Source: Ceratodon purpureus
Taxonomy: Eukaryota > Streptophyta > Bryopsida > Pseudoditrichales > Ditrichaceae
Length of the DNA: 64,000 nucleotides
NCBI GenBank assembly: GCA_014871385.1
Contig: CM026422.1
Location: 10,354,896-10,418,895 of the forward strand
Direction: 5' to 3'
Shown here one piece after another: positions 44,131-56,562 of this stretch. The first letter of the stretch is position 1. Each line of letters starts with the position of its first letter. The translations under genes were made by a program, and so were the position numbers. The notes under the pieces were generated by a model, which was not told the DNA's origin, searched no databases, and worked only from the letters and a program-made list of their open reading frames with translations.

Positions 44131-45055
44131 TACATGGCAATTGAAGATGAAAGCTATTCTCCGTAGAGAAAATGTTTGGAAATTAATTGAGTACCATGTG
44201 ACTCCTGCTATATTCCCAGCAGTTGTCCTAGGTACTCAGTATTTAGAAAACACTATGAGAAAGGCAAAGAATCTTGCCTTGTCTGGGATTCATTTGTCGG
44301 TTGTTGACTGCCTACTTGGTTTCGTCGCTAACTTCAACGACCATGTGTTTGCTTGGGAGGCGCTTTGGCTCAAATACTCCTCGGGAAATCAGTCGTACAA
44401 GCTGCTGCTCTCCAATCAGCTACATGCCCTAAAGATGCTAGAGGGTGGATCGATGGAAGACTACGTAAACAAGGCCACAAATCTCAAGAACAAGTTGTTA
44501 GCAATAGGAGATGGTATGAACGATCAGACAATTTGTCACTTCTATTGAATGGTCTACCGCGGAGTTATAAAGGAGTAGTTCAAACTCTGAGCAACCTCGA
44601 TATCATACTTTCGTTTGACCAACTGACAACAAGGCTACTCACTGCTGCACGACAGGAACAACGGACATCTCAGCTAGGAGATGAAGAAGCCCTCGATGCC
44701 TGCTTCCAGAACAGCCGCATATCTCCAGTTCCTCAGGACAATTCCCATTGCAAGTCAATATACCAATCACAATTATAATCATTTTCGAGGATTTCCACGC
44801 AGAGGCTCTTCACTTAGAGCAGGTAGAGGCCGAGGTTTTAGTCAACCTCCTATTATCTACTATCAATGTAGAAAAACTGGTCACATTGCAAGAGATTGCT
44901 TTTCTTCTCAAACGCAAGTTAATCGAGGACCACCAAACCAATCTGCCTATGCAAATGTGGTAGAAAACCTTGAGGTAACTTTAGCTGAGCTGCAGGAAAT
45001 GAATCATAGCAGTCCTTGGTATATGGACAGTGGTGCATCAACGCACGTTACATAA
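44131..45055 (+). pseudogene. Copia gag and protease region, broken
   Basis: The N-terminal copia gag pattern (WQLKMKAILRRENVWKLI, MEDYVNKATNLKNKLLAIGD) ends at a frame break near 44540 and resumes in another frame (LLNGLPRSYKGVVQTLS). A zinc knuckle near 44870 reads YYQCRKTGHIARDC, in which the first Cys is replaced by Tyr. The protease active-site segment WYMDSGASTHVT (about 45020) is followed directly by a stop codon. Confidence 0.8.
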
Positions 45056-45920
45056 ACAAGAGGCGATTTAACACAGCTCATTGAGTCTAGCTTAGGGAGA
45101 GGTATCACGGCAGTAGGAGGGGAGAGTCACGCCATTCATGGCATAGGCAATGCATTTGTAGACACAAATGCTGGTGAAATAAACATGACCAACGTCCTTT
45201 ATGTGCCGAGTCTCAAGAAAAGCTTAATATCTGTAGGTGCCATTGCCGATACAGGTTGTGTTGTTCTTTTCTCAATAGATCATTGTTATGTTCTTGACAA
45301 TAAGACAGAAAGGCAAATTATTGCCTCGGGATACAGTGACCCCATGAATGGGTTGTACAGATTATCCTCACCACATAAAGCAAATAGCATAGATAACAGT
45401 GGCATATTATGGCACAAGAGGTATGGACATCTTAGTCAAATTGGACTTAAGCATTTAGCAGAGCACAAAAGGGTTACAGGGATCCCAAACATCAGTTTCC
45501 TAACCACCGTATGTGAACACTGCTTAGCAGGGAAACCACATCGGGTAAGGTTTGAGCACATGGATCGGCAAACTTAATTCACTCCGACTTAGTTGGACCT
45601 CTCCCTGTCCAGTCTCTTGGCGGTTCGAGATACTTTGTGGTATTTATTGATGATTTTTTGAGAAAATCATGGACATATTTTCTGAAAAGTAAGGCCGAGA
45701 CATTAAGGAATTTTTTAGGTGTTCCAAAAGCTCATAGAATCTGAGACTAGGAGACAAATCCGGATTTTACACACAGATCGCGAAGGGGAATTTCTATCCA
45801 ATGACTTTACACTACATTGTCAAGATCACGGGATCTCTCGACAACTTACATAGGCACTCACACCGCAAGAGAACGGTGTTGCGTAGAGACAAAACAAGAC
45901 GATTATAGAAAGGGCAACTG
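45056..45920 (+). pseudogene. Copia integrase region, broken
   Basis: The frame contains YVPSLKKSLISVGAI and the pre-integrase zinc-binding domain (WHKRYGHLSQIGLKHLAEH, CEHCLAGKPHR) at about 45410-45540. The DDE core follows with frame changes: VGPLPVQSLGGSRYFVVFID at about 45590, a damaged TDREGEF segment at about 45775, and GISRQLT then PQENGVA ending at a stop. Much of the C-terminal part is deleted before the RT region. Confidence 0.78.
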
Positions 45921-46049
45921 ATCAATCCGATCATACAGAACCCTCAGCAATTCCTAATGCTGAGCCACCCATAGCAGAACCCTCAACTCCAGTGACCCCA
46001 AACTCCCCAAACCCACAGTCACCCCACCAAGTCGTCCCAACCATCCTAG

Positions 46050-47092
46050 AGCGTAGGTACCCAATTAAAACCCGAGCACCCTTTCAAAGACTTCGGGATC
46101 ATTGGACTTTGGCTACTGAGCTCATAGAGGAGCCAACAAGTTATGAGCTTGTAGTACAGGATGAGAGATGGAGAAAAGCAATGGATTAGGAAGTTGACTC
46201 AATTGCACGGAACCAGACTTGGGACATAGTGGATAGGCCATTAGACAAGACTCCCATCACCGCCAAATGGATATACAAGATAAAGAGAGGACCCAGAGGG
46301 AAGATAGAAAAATTAAAAGCCTGTCTTGTACCCCGTGGGTTTCAGCGAACCGCTGGCATTGACTATTTAGATACATTTGCCTTCATGGTTAGATCCTCCA
46401 CAGTACGAGCTCTCCTCTCAGTTGCAGCACAACGTAAGTGGCGCATCCGTCAAATGGATGTCAAAACCGTCTTTCTGAATGGCAAGTTAGAAGAAGAAGT
46501 ATATACCGAGATTCCTGCACGATTTCCATTAGCAAGTGACCCATCCAAAGTTTGCAAACTCAACCGGGCGTTGTATGTATTAAAGCAGGCACCGAAGGCC
46601 TGCTACTCAAAGATTGACTCCTAGCTCCTAAATCAAGGCATGGTGAGAAGTACAACAGACCCTAACATGTACTATTGAAAACATCATGGAAAAACCACAA
46701 TTATACTACTTTATGTAGATGATCTCCTACTAACAGGGGAGGATAATATTAGTATCAAAGAAATTCAACTAGCCCTAGCAAGAACCTTAGAAATGACTGA
46801 CTTAGGGACTACGAAGCTTTACCTTGGTATGGAGTTCTCTTATTTTCCATCAGGAATATATTTTCATCAAAGGGCTTACATCAGGTAATTGCTTCAAAGA
46901 TACCGCATAGAAAATTGCCTACCATGTAGCATTCCTATGGACCTAGGCCTTAGTCTTCAGAAAAATACCAACTCCCTCAAAGTAGATCCCGAATTGTACA
47001 GATCTCTGGTGGGAAGTCTGATCTATGTCACAAACACTAGGCCTGACAGTAGCTATGTTGTAAGCTCGGTAAGCAAGTACATGATGTGGTGT
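46050..47092 (+). pseudogene. Copia reverse transcriptase region, broken
   Basis: Recognisable RT segments are ITAKWIYKIKRGPRGKIEK, QMDVKTVFLNGKLEEEVY, LLYVDDLLLTGED (catalytic YVDD at about 46710) and MTDLGTTKLYLGMEF. The end is VDPELYRSLVGSLIYVTNTR and VSSVSKYMM. In-frame stops lie near 46187, 46620, 46676 and 46885. Homology ends before RNase H. Confidence 0.82.
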
Positions 47093-47646
47093 ACTTCCGC
47101 TCCGCCGCTGCTTGCTCGGTACCTCTCTCAAATCTTCCCTTAGCCTTCATCTGCATCTCTAAAATCTATCAACTTCAGATTTTCGACACACATTTCCTGG
47201 ATGCAAATTGCGATGCAAAACTCGTCTTACAACTTAATTTTTGTCTGCTGCTTCGGCACTATTGAATTCATGCGACTGTTATTTATGTATCTATAAAAAG
47301 GTGGATCTTAGATAAATGTATATATAGGCGGTATAGATATGGGCAATTTTAGATGTAGTATTGGAATTAATGCTTGCAGTAGGCAGTGTGTTAAGATTTT
47401 ATTGCGATGTGACACATTGGACTAGTTTTGCAATCTTTTTAAATCATGTCATGATTACCAACCCTACATTCCATTGCTAATTCAATGTTGTACGCCATGG
47501 TCCATTGCACACTCCTTTCCTTCATTGATTTAGTACTATGTTTTCTTTGTGATATTTCATTCAGCACTATGTTTTCTTCGTGAAGGAGCCGCAACTCTCC
47601 CAAATCCTCTGAATTCTAACTAAGGGAAATGAATTCACTGTGACAG
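47093..47646. other. Intergenic between copia remnant and B3-like gene
   Basis: No 3' LTR and no gene recognised. The sequence change at about 47092 marks the truncation point of the retroelement. Confidence 0.45.
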
Positions 47647-49073
47647 GTGGGTGACAATGGCAAACGAGTTTGAGAAAGTGGTTCGGGAGATGGAGGAATC
47701 AAGTGCGACGTTCTTCAGCCTCTTGATTGCTAAGAAGACCAGCCGGGACAATCTGGTAAGTCCTGAATCAATATTTGATGTTTCTTAAACAACATCCTCA
47801 ATTTCTGATCAATTTTCAATGTTTTCAAAGCTACGTGCTCAATGTAGGGACTGTATGGAGTTGATAGTAACCTTCTAATGTCTTGGAATTTTCTAGTTTA
47901 GTTGTATCTTGATTAGATAAGGATCCCTAGTCACCTGACATGGAACACAACACTATTGTTTCGGCTGTCACTTTAGGTAGAGTAGCATTGGATTAGTGGT
48001 GTCAACTAGAGCTTAGCCATCATTGTCGGGAAACACGAATGGGATAGTTCTGGTGTTAGATCAATTCGCTTTAGAAAGCCATTTCTGATGACGGTATTTT
48101 GTCTTGGACTGCAGGAGATTCCACTCACGGTTGGCCTGGTGCAGGAGAGTGCAAGCTGGTCACTTTGAATTGTGGCCATTGGAAATGGCTGGTTTGTAAA
48201 GAGTCTCAAGTAGTTTTTAAAATTTTCATCATTTTTGTCTAGAGATGATGTAAATCAGGATTTTGCCATTGGCTTAGGCCACTTCCTCATCTTTGGGGCT
48301 ATCGACTATATCCTGCATGGTTATGTCGGTGCACCACATGTTCGGCCTGAAACCCGCCTTCGTGAAGACTTTCCGGCCCTTCCATCTCGAGTTGCACAAA
48401 CTAATAAGTCCGCTCCCCACCTACCACCTACTCAAAGTACACATTTGGAGTTTTCATTTGCCTCAAAGTTGTTGTGTCTGTGGTCTGTGTGTCGATGTCT
48501 GTAGTCGGAATGTGGTATGTGTTTGCACTAGTCCGTGTGTTTGTGAATGTGGTCAGTTTACATGTGTCTGAAGTGTACATGTCTGTCAAAGTTGCTATGT
48601 CTGTGTCGATTTTGATGTGTCCGTGTCAGTTCGAGGTTCCTTTGTCTGTGTTGAAGTTCATTTGTCTGTGTCGAAGTGTACATTCGTTGTGGTCAGTTTA
48701 CATTTGAGATTTGAAGTTAGAAGTTGCTGTACTTGAATCTCAAAGTTTGCATTTGCTGTGGTTAGTTTACATTTGTTGTCAAAGTTAGAAGTTGTTGTGT
48801 CTGAATGAAGTGGCTGACTTGACCAGTAAACAATTTTCTTCTTGATGTAGGACATTCCTACTAAAGTTTTGGCGCCAATTTGGGGAGGGCAACTTCAATG
48901 GATTCAAGTACAAGCTGATTGGAGACAAAACAACCATCCGGGTGCAATTTGTTGCCGCACGCAATCCTAACCAGACACAATGTCACTTCACTAACGAATG
49001 GATGCAGTTCCCTTGGGCACACAAGTTCAAGTGTGGGGACAAGCTTACATTCACTCAATTTGATACATATTGA
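47647..49073 (+). pseudogene. B3-domain-like gene, probably degenerate
   Basis: Three exon-like pieces are visible. Piece 1, about 47647-47755, follows TGACAG and ends CTG|GTAAGT. From ATG 47657 it encodes MANEFEKVVREMEESSATFF followed by SLLIAKKTSRDNL, like the FF-start of a plant B3 domain. Piece 2 begins at 48115 (GCAG|GAGATTCCA) with EIPLTVG and then, in another frame, ECKLVTLNCGHWKWLVCKE, so it carries a frame break. Piece 3, 48851-49073, includes FKYKLIGDKTTIRVQF and TNEWMQFPWAHKFKCGDKLT, which fits the B3 pattern of a GW-like turn then GD-L-F. B3 proteins are DNA-binding transcription factors (REM/ARF/ABI3 types). The frame break and odd spacing suggest a decayed or misassembled gene. 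Confidence 0.45.
48470..48720. repeat. Degenerate GT-rich repeat tract
   Basis: Repeated TGTCTGTG, TGTGTCTG and GTGTCGA words dominate about 250 bp, with a larger imperfect echo of GGTCAGTTTACAT. It lies in the putative intron between the second and third B3-like pieces. Confidence 0.6.
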
Positions 49074-52000
49074 GTGGCCTAGGTGTATGTGAGAGCAATT
49101 GCTTTGGTTCAGCAGACATCTTGTAATTTTCAGCTTTTTGAATCTCATTGGACAAGCGTGGTCGTTCATATAATGTTCCCAATGGTGCACTTAGACAATT
49201 TTCAGTCCACGAGTGGCTGTTTCTATTGACATTGTAAACATGAATGGATGATTTTCTAGAAAGACAAGTGATGTGTCATTGGAGTAGGGCTAAAGAAGAT
49301 TGCCATAAAGATACACAGCCTTGCAGATATGGTATCAGAATCATATTGTACATGTAGTGTATATAGAGTAAAATACAATAGATTTGAGGTTTTCTTTTGA
49401 CTTTTTTTCTTTTATGCCTACATTCTAGCTCTTCAACTCTTGTGGATTGCATTACATTTGAGTCATGTCCATGAGGCCTAGTGTACAAAAACATCCTAAG
49501 TCGTATACTATTTTCATGCCTCAACCTTAAAAATCCTCTAAATCTTTTTGTAATTTTGCACATGTATATTTTTTATTATCCTTAAACACGTTAACATTGG
49601 GAACATGCGAACCGCTCTTTTACTAAATTTAGAAATTTATTCCAAGATTTATGGTGTTTCAAATATACACTTCCTGCAAAAATACCCTACACCACAATCA
49701 AACTTTGCTCCATATACGAATCATATACTTCTAGTACCCTCGGTTGGATTAGATCCATGTTTTGCCCATAGTATTCTACCTACCCTAGCTACAGTACTAT
49801 ACGGCTAGATTCTGATCAGCAGGAACCTATTCTCATTTTTTTGCCAAGAATAGCGCCAAAGTCCAGAAAAAATAGAGATGCTCAGAAAAAGCTCTGGGCT
49901 CCAAATGATTAACCCAAGTTTTGCTCAAGAGGCCTTTCCCTTGGCACCATAACTCCCAGAAAGTACTTCCATATAGGCTCTTTTGGAGGCGACGACCTCT
50001 CGACCGAGGATCATAGTGTAGATGCGTCTGAACATGTTATCACCAAAGTATGGCCCCTATGTCATCTTAGTATCATATGAATATTGAAATAAAACCTGAC
50101 TATAAGAAAAAAATAATAAATAATAAACACTGCTTTGAACTCTTTCTCAAATATCACGATTTAAACACCAATTAGTTTGGAAACCAATGTTCAATCTATA
50201 ATCATGGAGGTTGTATATTATTCAATCCTACTTGTTTTATGTAAACACAATTTATAACTGCAAAAACTAATAGAAGACTTCAAATGATATTGTAGGGTAG
50301 AAGCACTTAATGCACATGACTGTATGTAGCTAGCCTTTCTATCCTTCAGATTTCTTTGTTTTAAAATATTTAAAGAACATAAATGGCACTGTAATTACAT
50401 CCTTGCTTTGCCTGACATTGATCATAGTTTCATATGTGGCATTGTGGAGTCTGGTAGCAATACAGTCTTTTATTATGTGAAAAGCGGGCGCCATAGTTTC
50501 AACACCTTCAGGACGTTCAGCCATTATCAAATTATGCCATTGAAGATAAAATACTTAAGAGAATTCTTAGGAGAGACTTTTGCAAAGAAAGAATCGTGGG
50601 CACAGTGCTTGTAAGTCTTCAAATTCTAATGAACAAAATGCTTGAAGAAAATTGCATTTCTTAGAAAACGTGACGAAAGTAGACTCGTCACCTGGATCTT
50701 GAGTTGGTGAATTAGCTGTCATTTGTCAAAGTAGTGGCACTGCCTACCACGATGTGTTCACCATGGCTCAGCAATATTGAACTACCCATGCCCTTCACGA
50801 GAAGTAGCAAGTAGACATGAATTACTGAACCACTTCTTTCTTACACAGCGAGCAACTAGAGTTCCAATTTGCTTTTGTCACCATAGAGTAAAAACGCATC
50901 AAACAAAAATCATATGACACCTCCACTTAAGTACTGTGCCAGACTGTTGGTGATGGTTAATTGCTATTAACACTAACTCAATGTGTGTCATGCACCAACA
51001 AATCATGGACCCTACGTCTATTGAACTCACACATCTCAGTGATATTGGTGTAGTGTTGGACATCCAAACACAAAGTGGATTGGTTTTCAGAGTTCTTGGC
51101 ACAGTCTGAGAGTCTGAATTTGATAATGTAATATTGATATTGTGAGCATCTTGGGTTCCCTACGAACTCTTGCCTTGGAATTCAAATAAATCACGTACAC
51201 AGCCCCAACCTCCAAGCACCATCAGGGACCTCCTCCACATCTGGACCATGATGCAAAATTTGCATCCACGCTTGGAAGCACCTGACCACATGAAGGAACC
51301 ACTCTTGACATCCCCTCCCCCCATCATGAAAACAGAGACTACGTGTGAGGCATCCTCCTCTGCACTCCACCACCATCTGCACCATCTTCAAACGCATTTC
51401 AGAAGCACTCCACCACTGAGCCTTTCCTGTTTAATCTGGTCATGTGTGACCATATGGTGCTAGCGTCCTCGTCTGTCAGCCCTACTCAGGGCTCCTCACA
51501 CTTAATTTCCTTCTCACAGTTACATCATACTAAATGGTTACAGCCCTTAGAGGTGACATCTGTGGGCCACCTTAGCCTACCATTCCATGTATGCTTTCTG
51601 TTATTGTTTTGATTTTCACTTGGATTCGAATTGGGTTTCAAGGTAGTTCACATCAAACTTATAAGAAAAAGCATGGAATTATGCTGGGTATGAAAAGAAA
51701 CACAACCACTCTCAACTCATGTGGTACACTGATGGTACTCAAATTACAGGAGTACATTGTGCAAAACAAGAGGCTCTTGAGTCTTCACCAGGTCTTTTTG
51801 AAACCCATTAACTGACAGACTACGTGTTACAAATGAGTAACCAGTACAAGGGCAATGTGGCCAAATCGTCACCAGTTCACAATTCTGTGACGATGCGTGA
51901 GGACAGCACTTTGAAAAGTGTTCGATTATTCCTTCACAATCAAGAACAAGATTGCTAGACAAGTGTGAGCTGGTTGCAGTCAGAATGGTTCATAAAATTC

Positions 52001-52529
52001 ATTGAAAATTGAGGTACTGCCCAGCTTGAAAATGAATGCTTCACTCCTGCAGCCAGCTATAAAGCTTGTATTTCAGTCCTTGCTCGCGATGAATGTTGTG
52101 ACTTCGCGAGCTCACGCTGGATGATATTTCAGTGGGAAGAAAGTTCTAGCTCTACATAATGTGAATCCAAATGAATGTCTGGATTCTTGTGAAGTTTGCA
52201 GTGGTGTTGTTTTTGTATTGTGGTACGCAAGGAGCAACCCAGCAGGGCTTCACAATGGAGAAGGACCCCATTTGGGTTTACTTTGGACGTACTAGACTGG
52301 GTACTAGCGATGGTTTAGGAAAGCTCCAGATTTTGGAGTGATGGAAATCACCAAGGAGAATGTCACGCAAATTGTCTTTCCCAAATGCCCAAAGATTGCA
52401 TCACTGTAAATTTTTAATCAGCATCTTTCATTTCTACATTTGCATTGTGCAATTCATGGTCTAAAATCTTAATTCAAACTAATAACATGGTAATTGTAAC
52501 AAAAGAGAAGAATTGCTCAAGAACAATCA
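49074..52529. other. Intergenic region without a confident gene
   Basis: About 3.4 kb of mixed sequence. Several short open frames (for example 50339-50530 minus, 51191-51397 minus and its plus-strand counterpart) lack family signatures or good start contexts. I could not support any gene, RNA or repeat here. Confidence 0.4.
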
Positions 52530-53466
52530 TTAACCCCTAAGTGCCCAGGAAAGCCAAAATGGCTTTTTGTTGTTTTGGTCAGTCTAGATAAAGGGGTTAA
52601 AATTGATATTTTTGCCTAAGATTTTTACTGGATGCTCCTTGTACTGCAAAGTGTATGTGGTAAAATTTGCAAAGTCAAATTCCAATTTTAAGACCTTCAT
52701 CTAGAAATTTTAGGTTTCAAGTCCAAAACGGGCAGCTTAAAATTAGGCTTTTTTTTAAAAACAATTCTTGAAATATGTTCATAACCAAACCACCACTCAA
52801 ATTCCAAAGAGACCCAAGTCAAAAAATATACCAATTTTACAAGGGGAGCCTCTAAAAATTACAAAGACAAGCTTCAATATTTTCAGTAATTTTTGAATTA
52901 CTTCTTTCAAAATTCGTCAAAATTTGAGATTTTAGAAATTTTCAAAATTAATTTCGCTCAAAAATCAAAAACTTATAAAGGCACCTAACCACCGTTCAAA
53001 TTTTTCTAAAACCAAATATACGTGACGTCATGCATGTTTTACTATATCAACATTTTCAGACCTGCTTCTAGAAAACAATTTTTATGAGAGCCAAAAATTG
53101 GAATGAGTCTCTCAAATTTTCCATGGAGGTACTCAACTTGATTACCTACATGGAAAAAAATATGGGCAAAATGTTTTGGGTACCAATCTTCAACTCCCCC
53201 TTTGCACCATTTTGACTATATCATTCAACCAATGCCCAAAAAAAATTTTGCTGCAACTTTGAATATTATAATCTCTAAGATGGTAAACATCCAACAGCTG
53301 AAAATGTTATCAGTACTTCTAAAGAAGGTTTAGTACAAGATCTTACGGCTGGATGTCTAAAAAAAAAATATGTTTTTGGTTCAAGTTGTCGTTTCTACAA
53401 GGTGGTCAAAAATCACTGTTTTGGAGGTTTTGAGACCCAAAACATGCTTGGGCACTTAGGGGTTAA
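52530..53466 (+). mobile_element. TTAA-flanked TIR element, copy C (929 bp)
   Basis: Element 52534-53462 is flanked by TTAA at 52530-52533 and 53463-53466. Ends are CCCCTAAGTGCCCAGGAAAG and, from the right, CCCCTAAGTGCCCAAGCATG, the best-preserved termini of the family. It has the same orientation and length as copy B and is inverted relative to copy A. No intact ORF. Confidence 0.83.
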
Positions 53467-55434
53467 ACAAATTAAATGAAAAACTAGAAAGACTAAAAAA
53501 TCAAAATATATAAATCTTTTGGTATTTGAGACACTCTTATTCATTTTTAGTTAACAAACTAATTCAATCAATTTATTTTTTGACGGATAAACCTAATTTT
53601 CAAAACAATAATTAATTTATCCATTGATGGAGTGATTAGTTGATTAAGTAATTAAAAAGAATCATCAGGGTGCAATCCTTCTGAATTTTTTAACATTATG
53701 CCATGTAATATGTGAGGTGAGAAGAATGTACATCAAATATTTCATCACTTCATTCTCAGGAAATTGGAGACCTCACATATGATACACCAAGCGCATCATT
53801 TTGATGAAATGATATGTTACCAAGATGTATCTTTATTTTAAATATTTTTAAAGACTTATTCCAAAATAAGAATTGATTCACGCTTAATCCAAGGTCAATA
53901 GCTAGATAGATTCCACCAATCAAATTATTCTACAGTCATAAATCAGACCCTCGAAATTCACACCAGGTGCCGAAGTTCGAATCTTAACACCAATTGTAAA
54001 GGACACCAATGGAAAGGGAAATGAAAGAAATTCTATGAGATTTTCCCACTTATTAAAAATTTACTGTCGATCACGTTACAAGGGCCTTGCTGGTTGTTTT
54101 TGTTTCCTGGTAATGAATTTTCTGTCCAGTGTTAGAAAAATAAAATAAAATGGCACATTGAGCTAATTAAATAATACAGTTTCACATGTATATACAATAC
54201 ACAGAATTCATGCATTATAATACAGACCACTATTCATAGAATTGATTGCATGGTGATGAATTGCATGAGAGTTGGGGTTGCCTGTGAGAACTGGCTCCTC
54301 ATGATGACAGTCTGCTTCAGTTCATGATCAACAACAGTTGACATGAGTCAGTACCTCAAAAGTCCTTCTTGTCCAAACTCCAACAGCTAACTTCATTTCC
54401 TATGTCCACTTCACTCTTGTGACATTGTGTAATCGTGAGTTATTTATTGTAATCATCTAAGGGGAGGTTTATACTTGGGGCCAGATTGAGGGCCATCCCA
54501 AATTCTTCAAATTTCAACGATTGCTGGGTTATTTCAAATCGTGCCTAAGGACTTTACACTTAGGCCCAACCCAGACTCCATTTCATCCTATGTAGTATCC
54601 TATATGGCACTGTTTTTGCGCCAAAATGTTTCGGCCTTGAGCTCCAATTGGGACAAGGTTTCCCTTGGCTCAAACTCTCACCTTGGTTCGGAAGTGAGAC
54701 CTTAATTGTAGCCTAAATTAGGGAGCAGTTTGGCTACCCTTCCGGCGAGCCCCAGACTGCATGTAAAGTGGAGCCATAATTTTATAATTGAAGTGTTGTA
54801 GGATTTCCAAATAATACTTTATTTTGCTATATTTCTGTGTGATGCCATTCTAACTTTTACCATTTGTTAAACATGTGTTTCATAACATTATCATCTATAT
54901 ATATCATTTCTCACTACGGTATTCTAATAATTGCAAAAATCTAATATAGAATACAATAAAGGAAACAATTTGAGCTTAATTTCCCAACTACAAAATACCA
55001 TAACACACAACACCTCACAAATCCAAAGAACATCCCACCCATTCAACCCTCCTGAGTCAGAGCCACACCAAATCTGGAACAATACGAAAATTCCATACAC
55101 CAGCAGAAGTTGGAAGGGAATGAAAATGCCCCGGGTGGCCGATCCATGGTGGCCGATGGTGGCCGCAGACGCCCCCCAATCGACGGCCCAGCGTCACCCC
55201 CAGCACACTATTAAAAACTCTCATCCATGCACTCTCATTCCACACAGCTTACAGTCACTGGGCCAACTGAAAACTGCTCCCAGTTGAGGAGGGAGGAGTC
55301 ACTCCAGCAGCCCAGCTCCCAGGCTTTCACTTGCATGTTGTTCATCTGGGAGGGGTCTTTTGGGGTCTGGCCCCCTCTTTATGGTCACCACTTCATCACC
55401 AACTCCTGCTCCACCTCAGGGGGGCTCACGCCCA
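53467..55434. other. Intergenic, grading into the distal PAL promoter
   Basis: A/T-rich up to about 55000, then increasingly G/C-rich with CCGATCCATGGTGGCCGATG-like short repeats near 55140. No gene recognised. Confidence 0.4.
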
Positions 55435-55441
55435 GGTAGGT
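55435..55441 (-). promoter_or_regulatory. Possible AC element (MYB site) upstream of PAL
   Basis: GGTAGGT is the reverse complement of ACCTACC, the AC-I element bound by MYB factors in phenylpropanoid gene promoters. It lies about 1.1 kb before the PAL start codon. A 7-mer match alone is weak. Confidence 0.25.
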
Positions 55442-56562
55442 TCATGACTGCTCCCAATGTGCATCTCTTCAATACCTGGCTCAGTTCAGTCACACGGTCT
55501 GATCAGATCAGGGGTGGTGGCTTTGGTAGGAGGAGTCTTTGATGGACCGCTTTGGCAATTGATATTTGGTTTTTTTCCTGGACTGTGGAGTCCATCAATG
55601 TGGGGGTTAGGGGTGGTTGCAAGGTGGTGTAATGAATGATGACAGAGTTGTTAGTAATTGGGTGCTGGTACTGGAGTTGCATAAGTGGATAGTGGGGATT
55701 CATTGTCAGGGAGGGGGAGGGGAGACTAACAGTTTGTGGATGTTGGTTGATGGCATTGCTATGGATGGTGATGTCAAAGGTAGCAGCTGGTTTCTCCTTC
55801 GTTGTTGTTGTTGTGGTGGTGTTGTAGTTTTTGCTTTTCGTAGCTGGGCCGTTTCTGTGCATGCCCAGCTGCAGGTTTGGAAGCTTGCGGTCTTTTGGTT
55901 GTGACCTCCCATTTTGCTGAATTTTGTCAGCAGAGGCTGTTGTGTTAGTACTGATCGATCTGCGAAGTCTGGCTTTTTTTTTGGTGATGATCATGCGGTT
56001 TCCTGTTTCCTAGTGTGATTGAGGTATTGTCATCATCATCATCAGGTTTGTTGTGTGATGAATTATATGATTTTAAAGTGAGATTGGTGTGGACTTGCTT
56101 CTGACGTTGGCTCTCACAGGTTTTTCTCGAAGGCTGATGATATCTGTCGTTGCTTGAAGCAGAGTGATGTTACGCGAGAGGTGAAGTGAAGGCCGTGGAA
56201 AATCATCTCACGGTGTCAGTTTGGAGAGCTATCAGGAGGAGTGAGGTGGGAAACGTAGGTGTTCGGAATACTGAAGAGTGATCGAGTTGTCATCAGCTGA
56301 TACTCATAAAGTCTAGCTTTTTTATGATTGAATTGCTGTTTTTGAAGCTTGTGAAGCTCTTGACTAGCTGGTGTCGGTGCTCATATGGTTGCTTGAAAAA
56401 GCAGAGGTTAGTCGTGGGAGTTGGGTGTTCTAGAGGTGAAGGCCAAAGGTGGGCAGTTGTGGGAGCTTGAGAGAGAGAGAGAGGAGAGGTGGGAGTTGGT
56501 GGATGAGAGCTGTGAGTTGAGAGTTGTGAAGAGCCTGCTTTTTTTAAGAGGAGGCTGTGAAG
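55442..56562 (+). other. Proximal promoter and 5' leader of PAL
   Basis: No separate gene is supported; the long minus-strand frames here are low-complexity artefacts. Features include a CATCATCATCATCA run at about 56030 and a GAGAGAGAGAGA purine tract at about 56468. Several upstream ATGs precede the PAL start, so the leader may be spliced. Confidence 0.4.

Larger units (their letters stand above)
43593..47092 (+). mobile_element. Ty1/copia LTR retrotransposon, 3'-truncated and multiply broken
   Basis: The 5' LTR (43593-43804) and primer-binding site are followed by gag, protease, integrase and reverse transcriptase fragments in the copia order (integrase before reverse transcriptase). Stop codons and frameshifts interrupt every domain, part of the integrase/RT linker is deleted, and homology ends at about 47092 before RNase H. 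No 3' LTR was found downstream. The copy is immobile and old. Confidence 0.88.

Noticed and set aside
47093..47400. 3' LTR of the copia element
   Set aside because: No stretch resembling TGTTGGAAATACC or its LTR interior was found downstream of the reverse transcriptase fragment.
50339..50614. Overlapping plus and minus frames that looked protein-like
   Set aside because: Neither shows a family signature, splice support or a good start; kept as intergenic.
55503..55994. 163-residue minus-strand frame upstream of PAL
   Set aside because: Low-complexity Thr/Gln/Pro composition in the PAL leader, no domain; antisense artefact.
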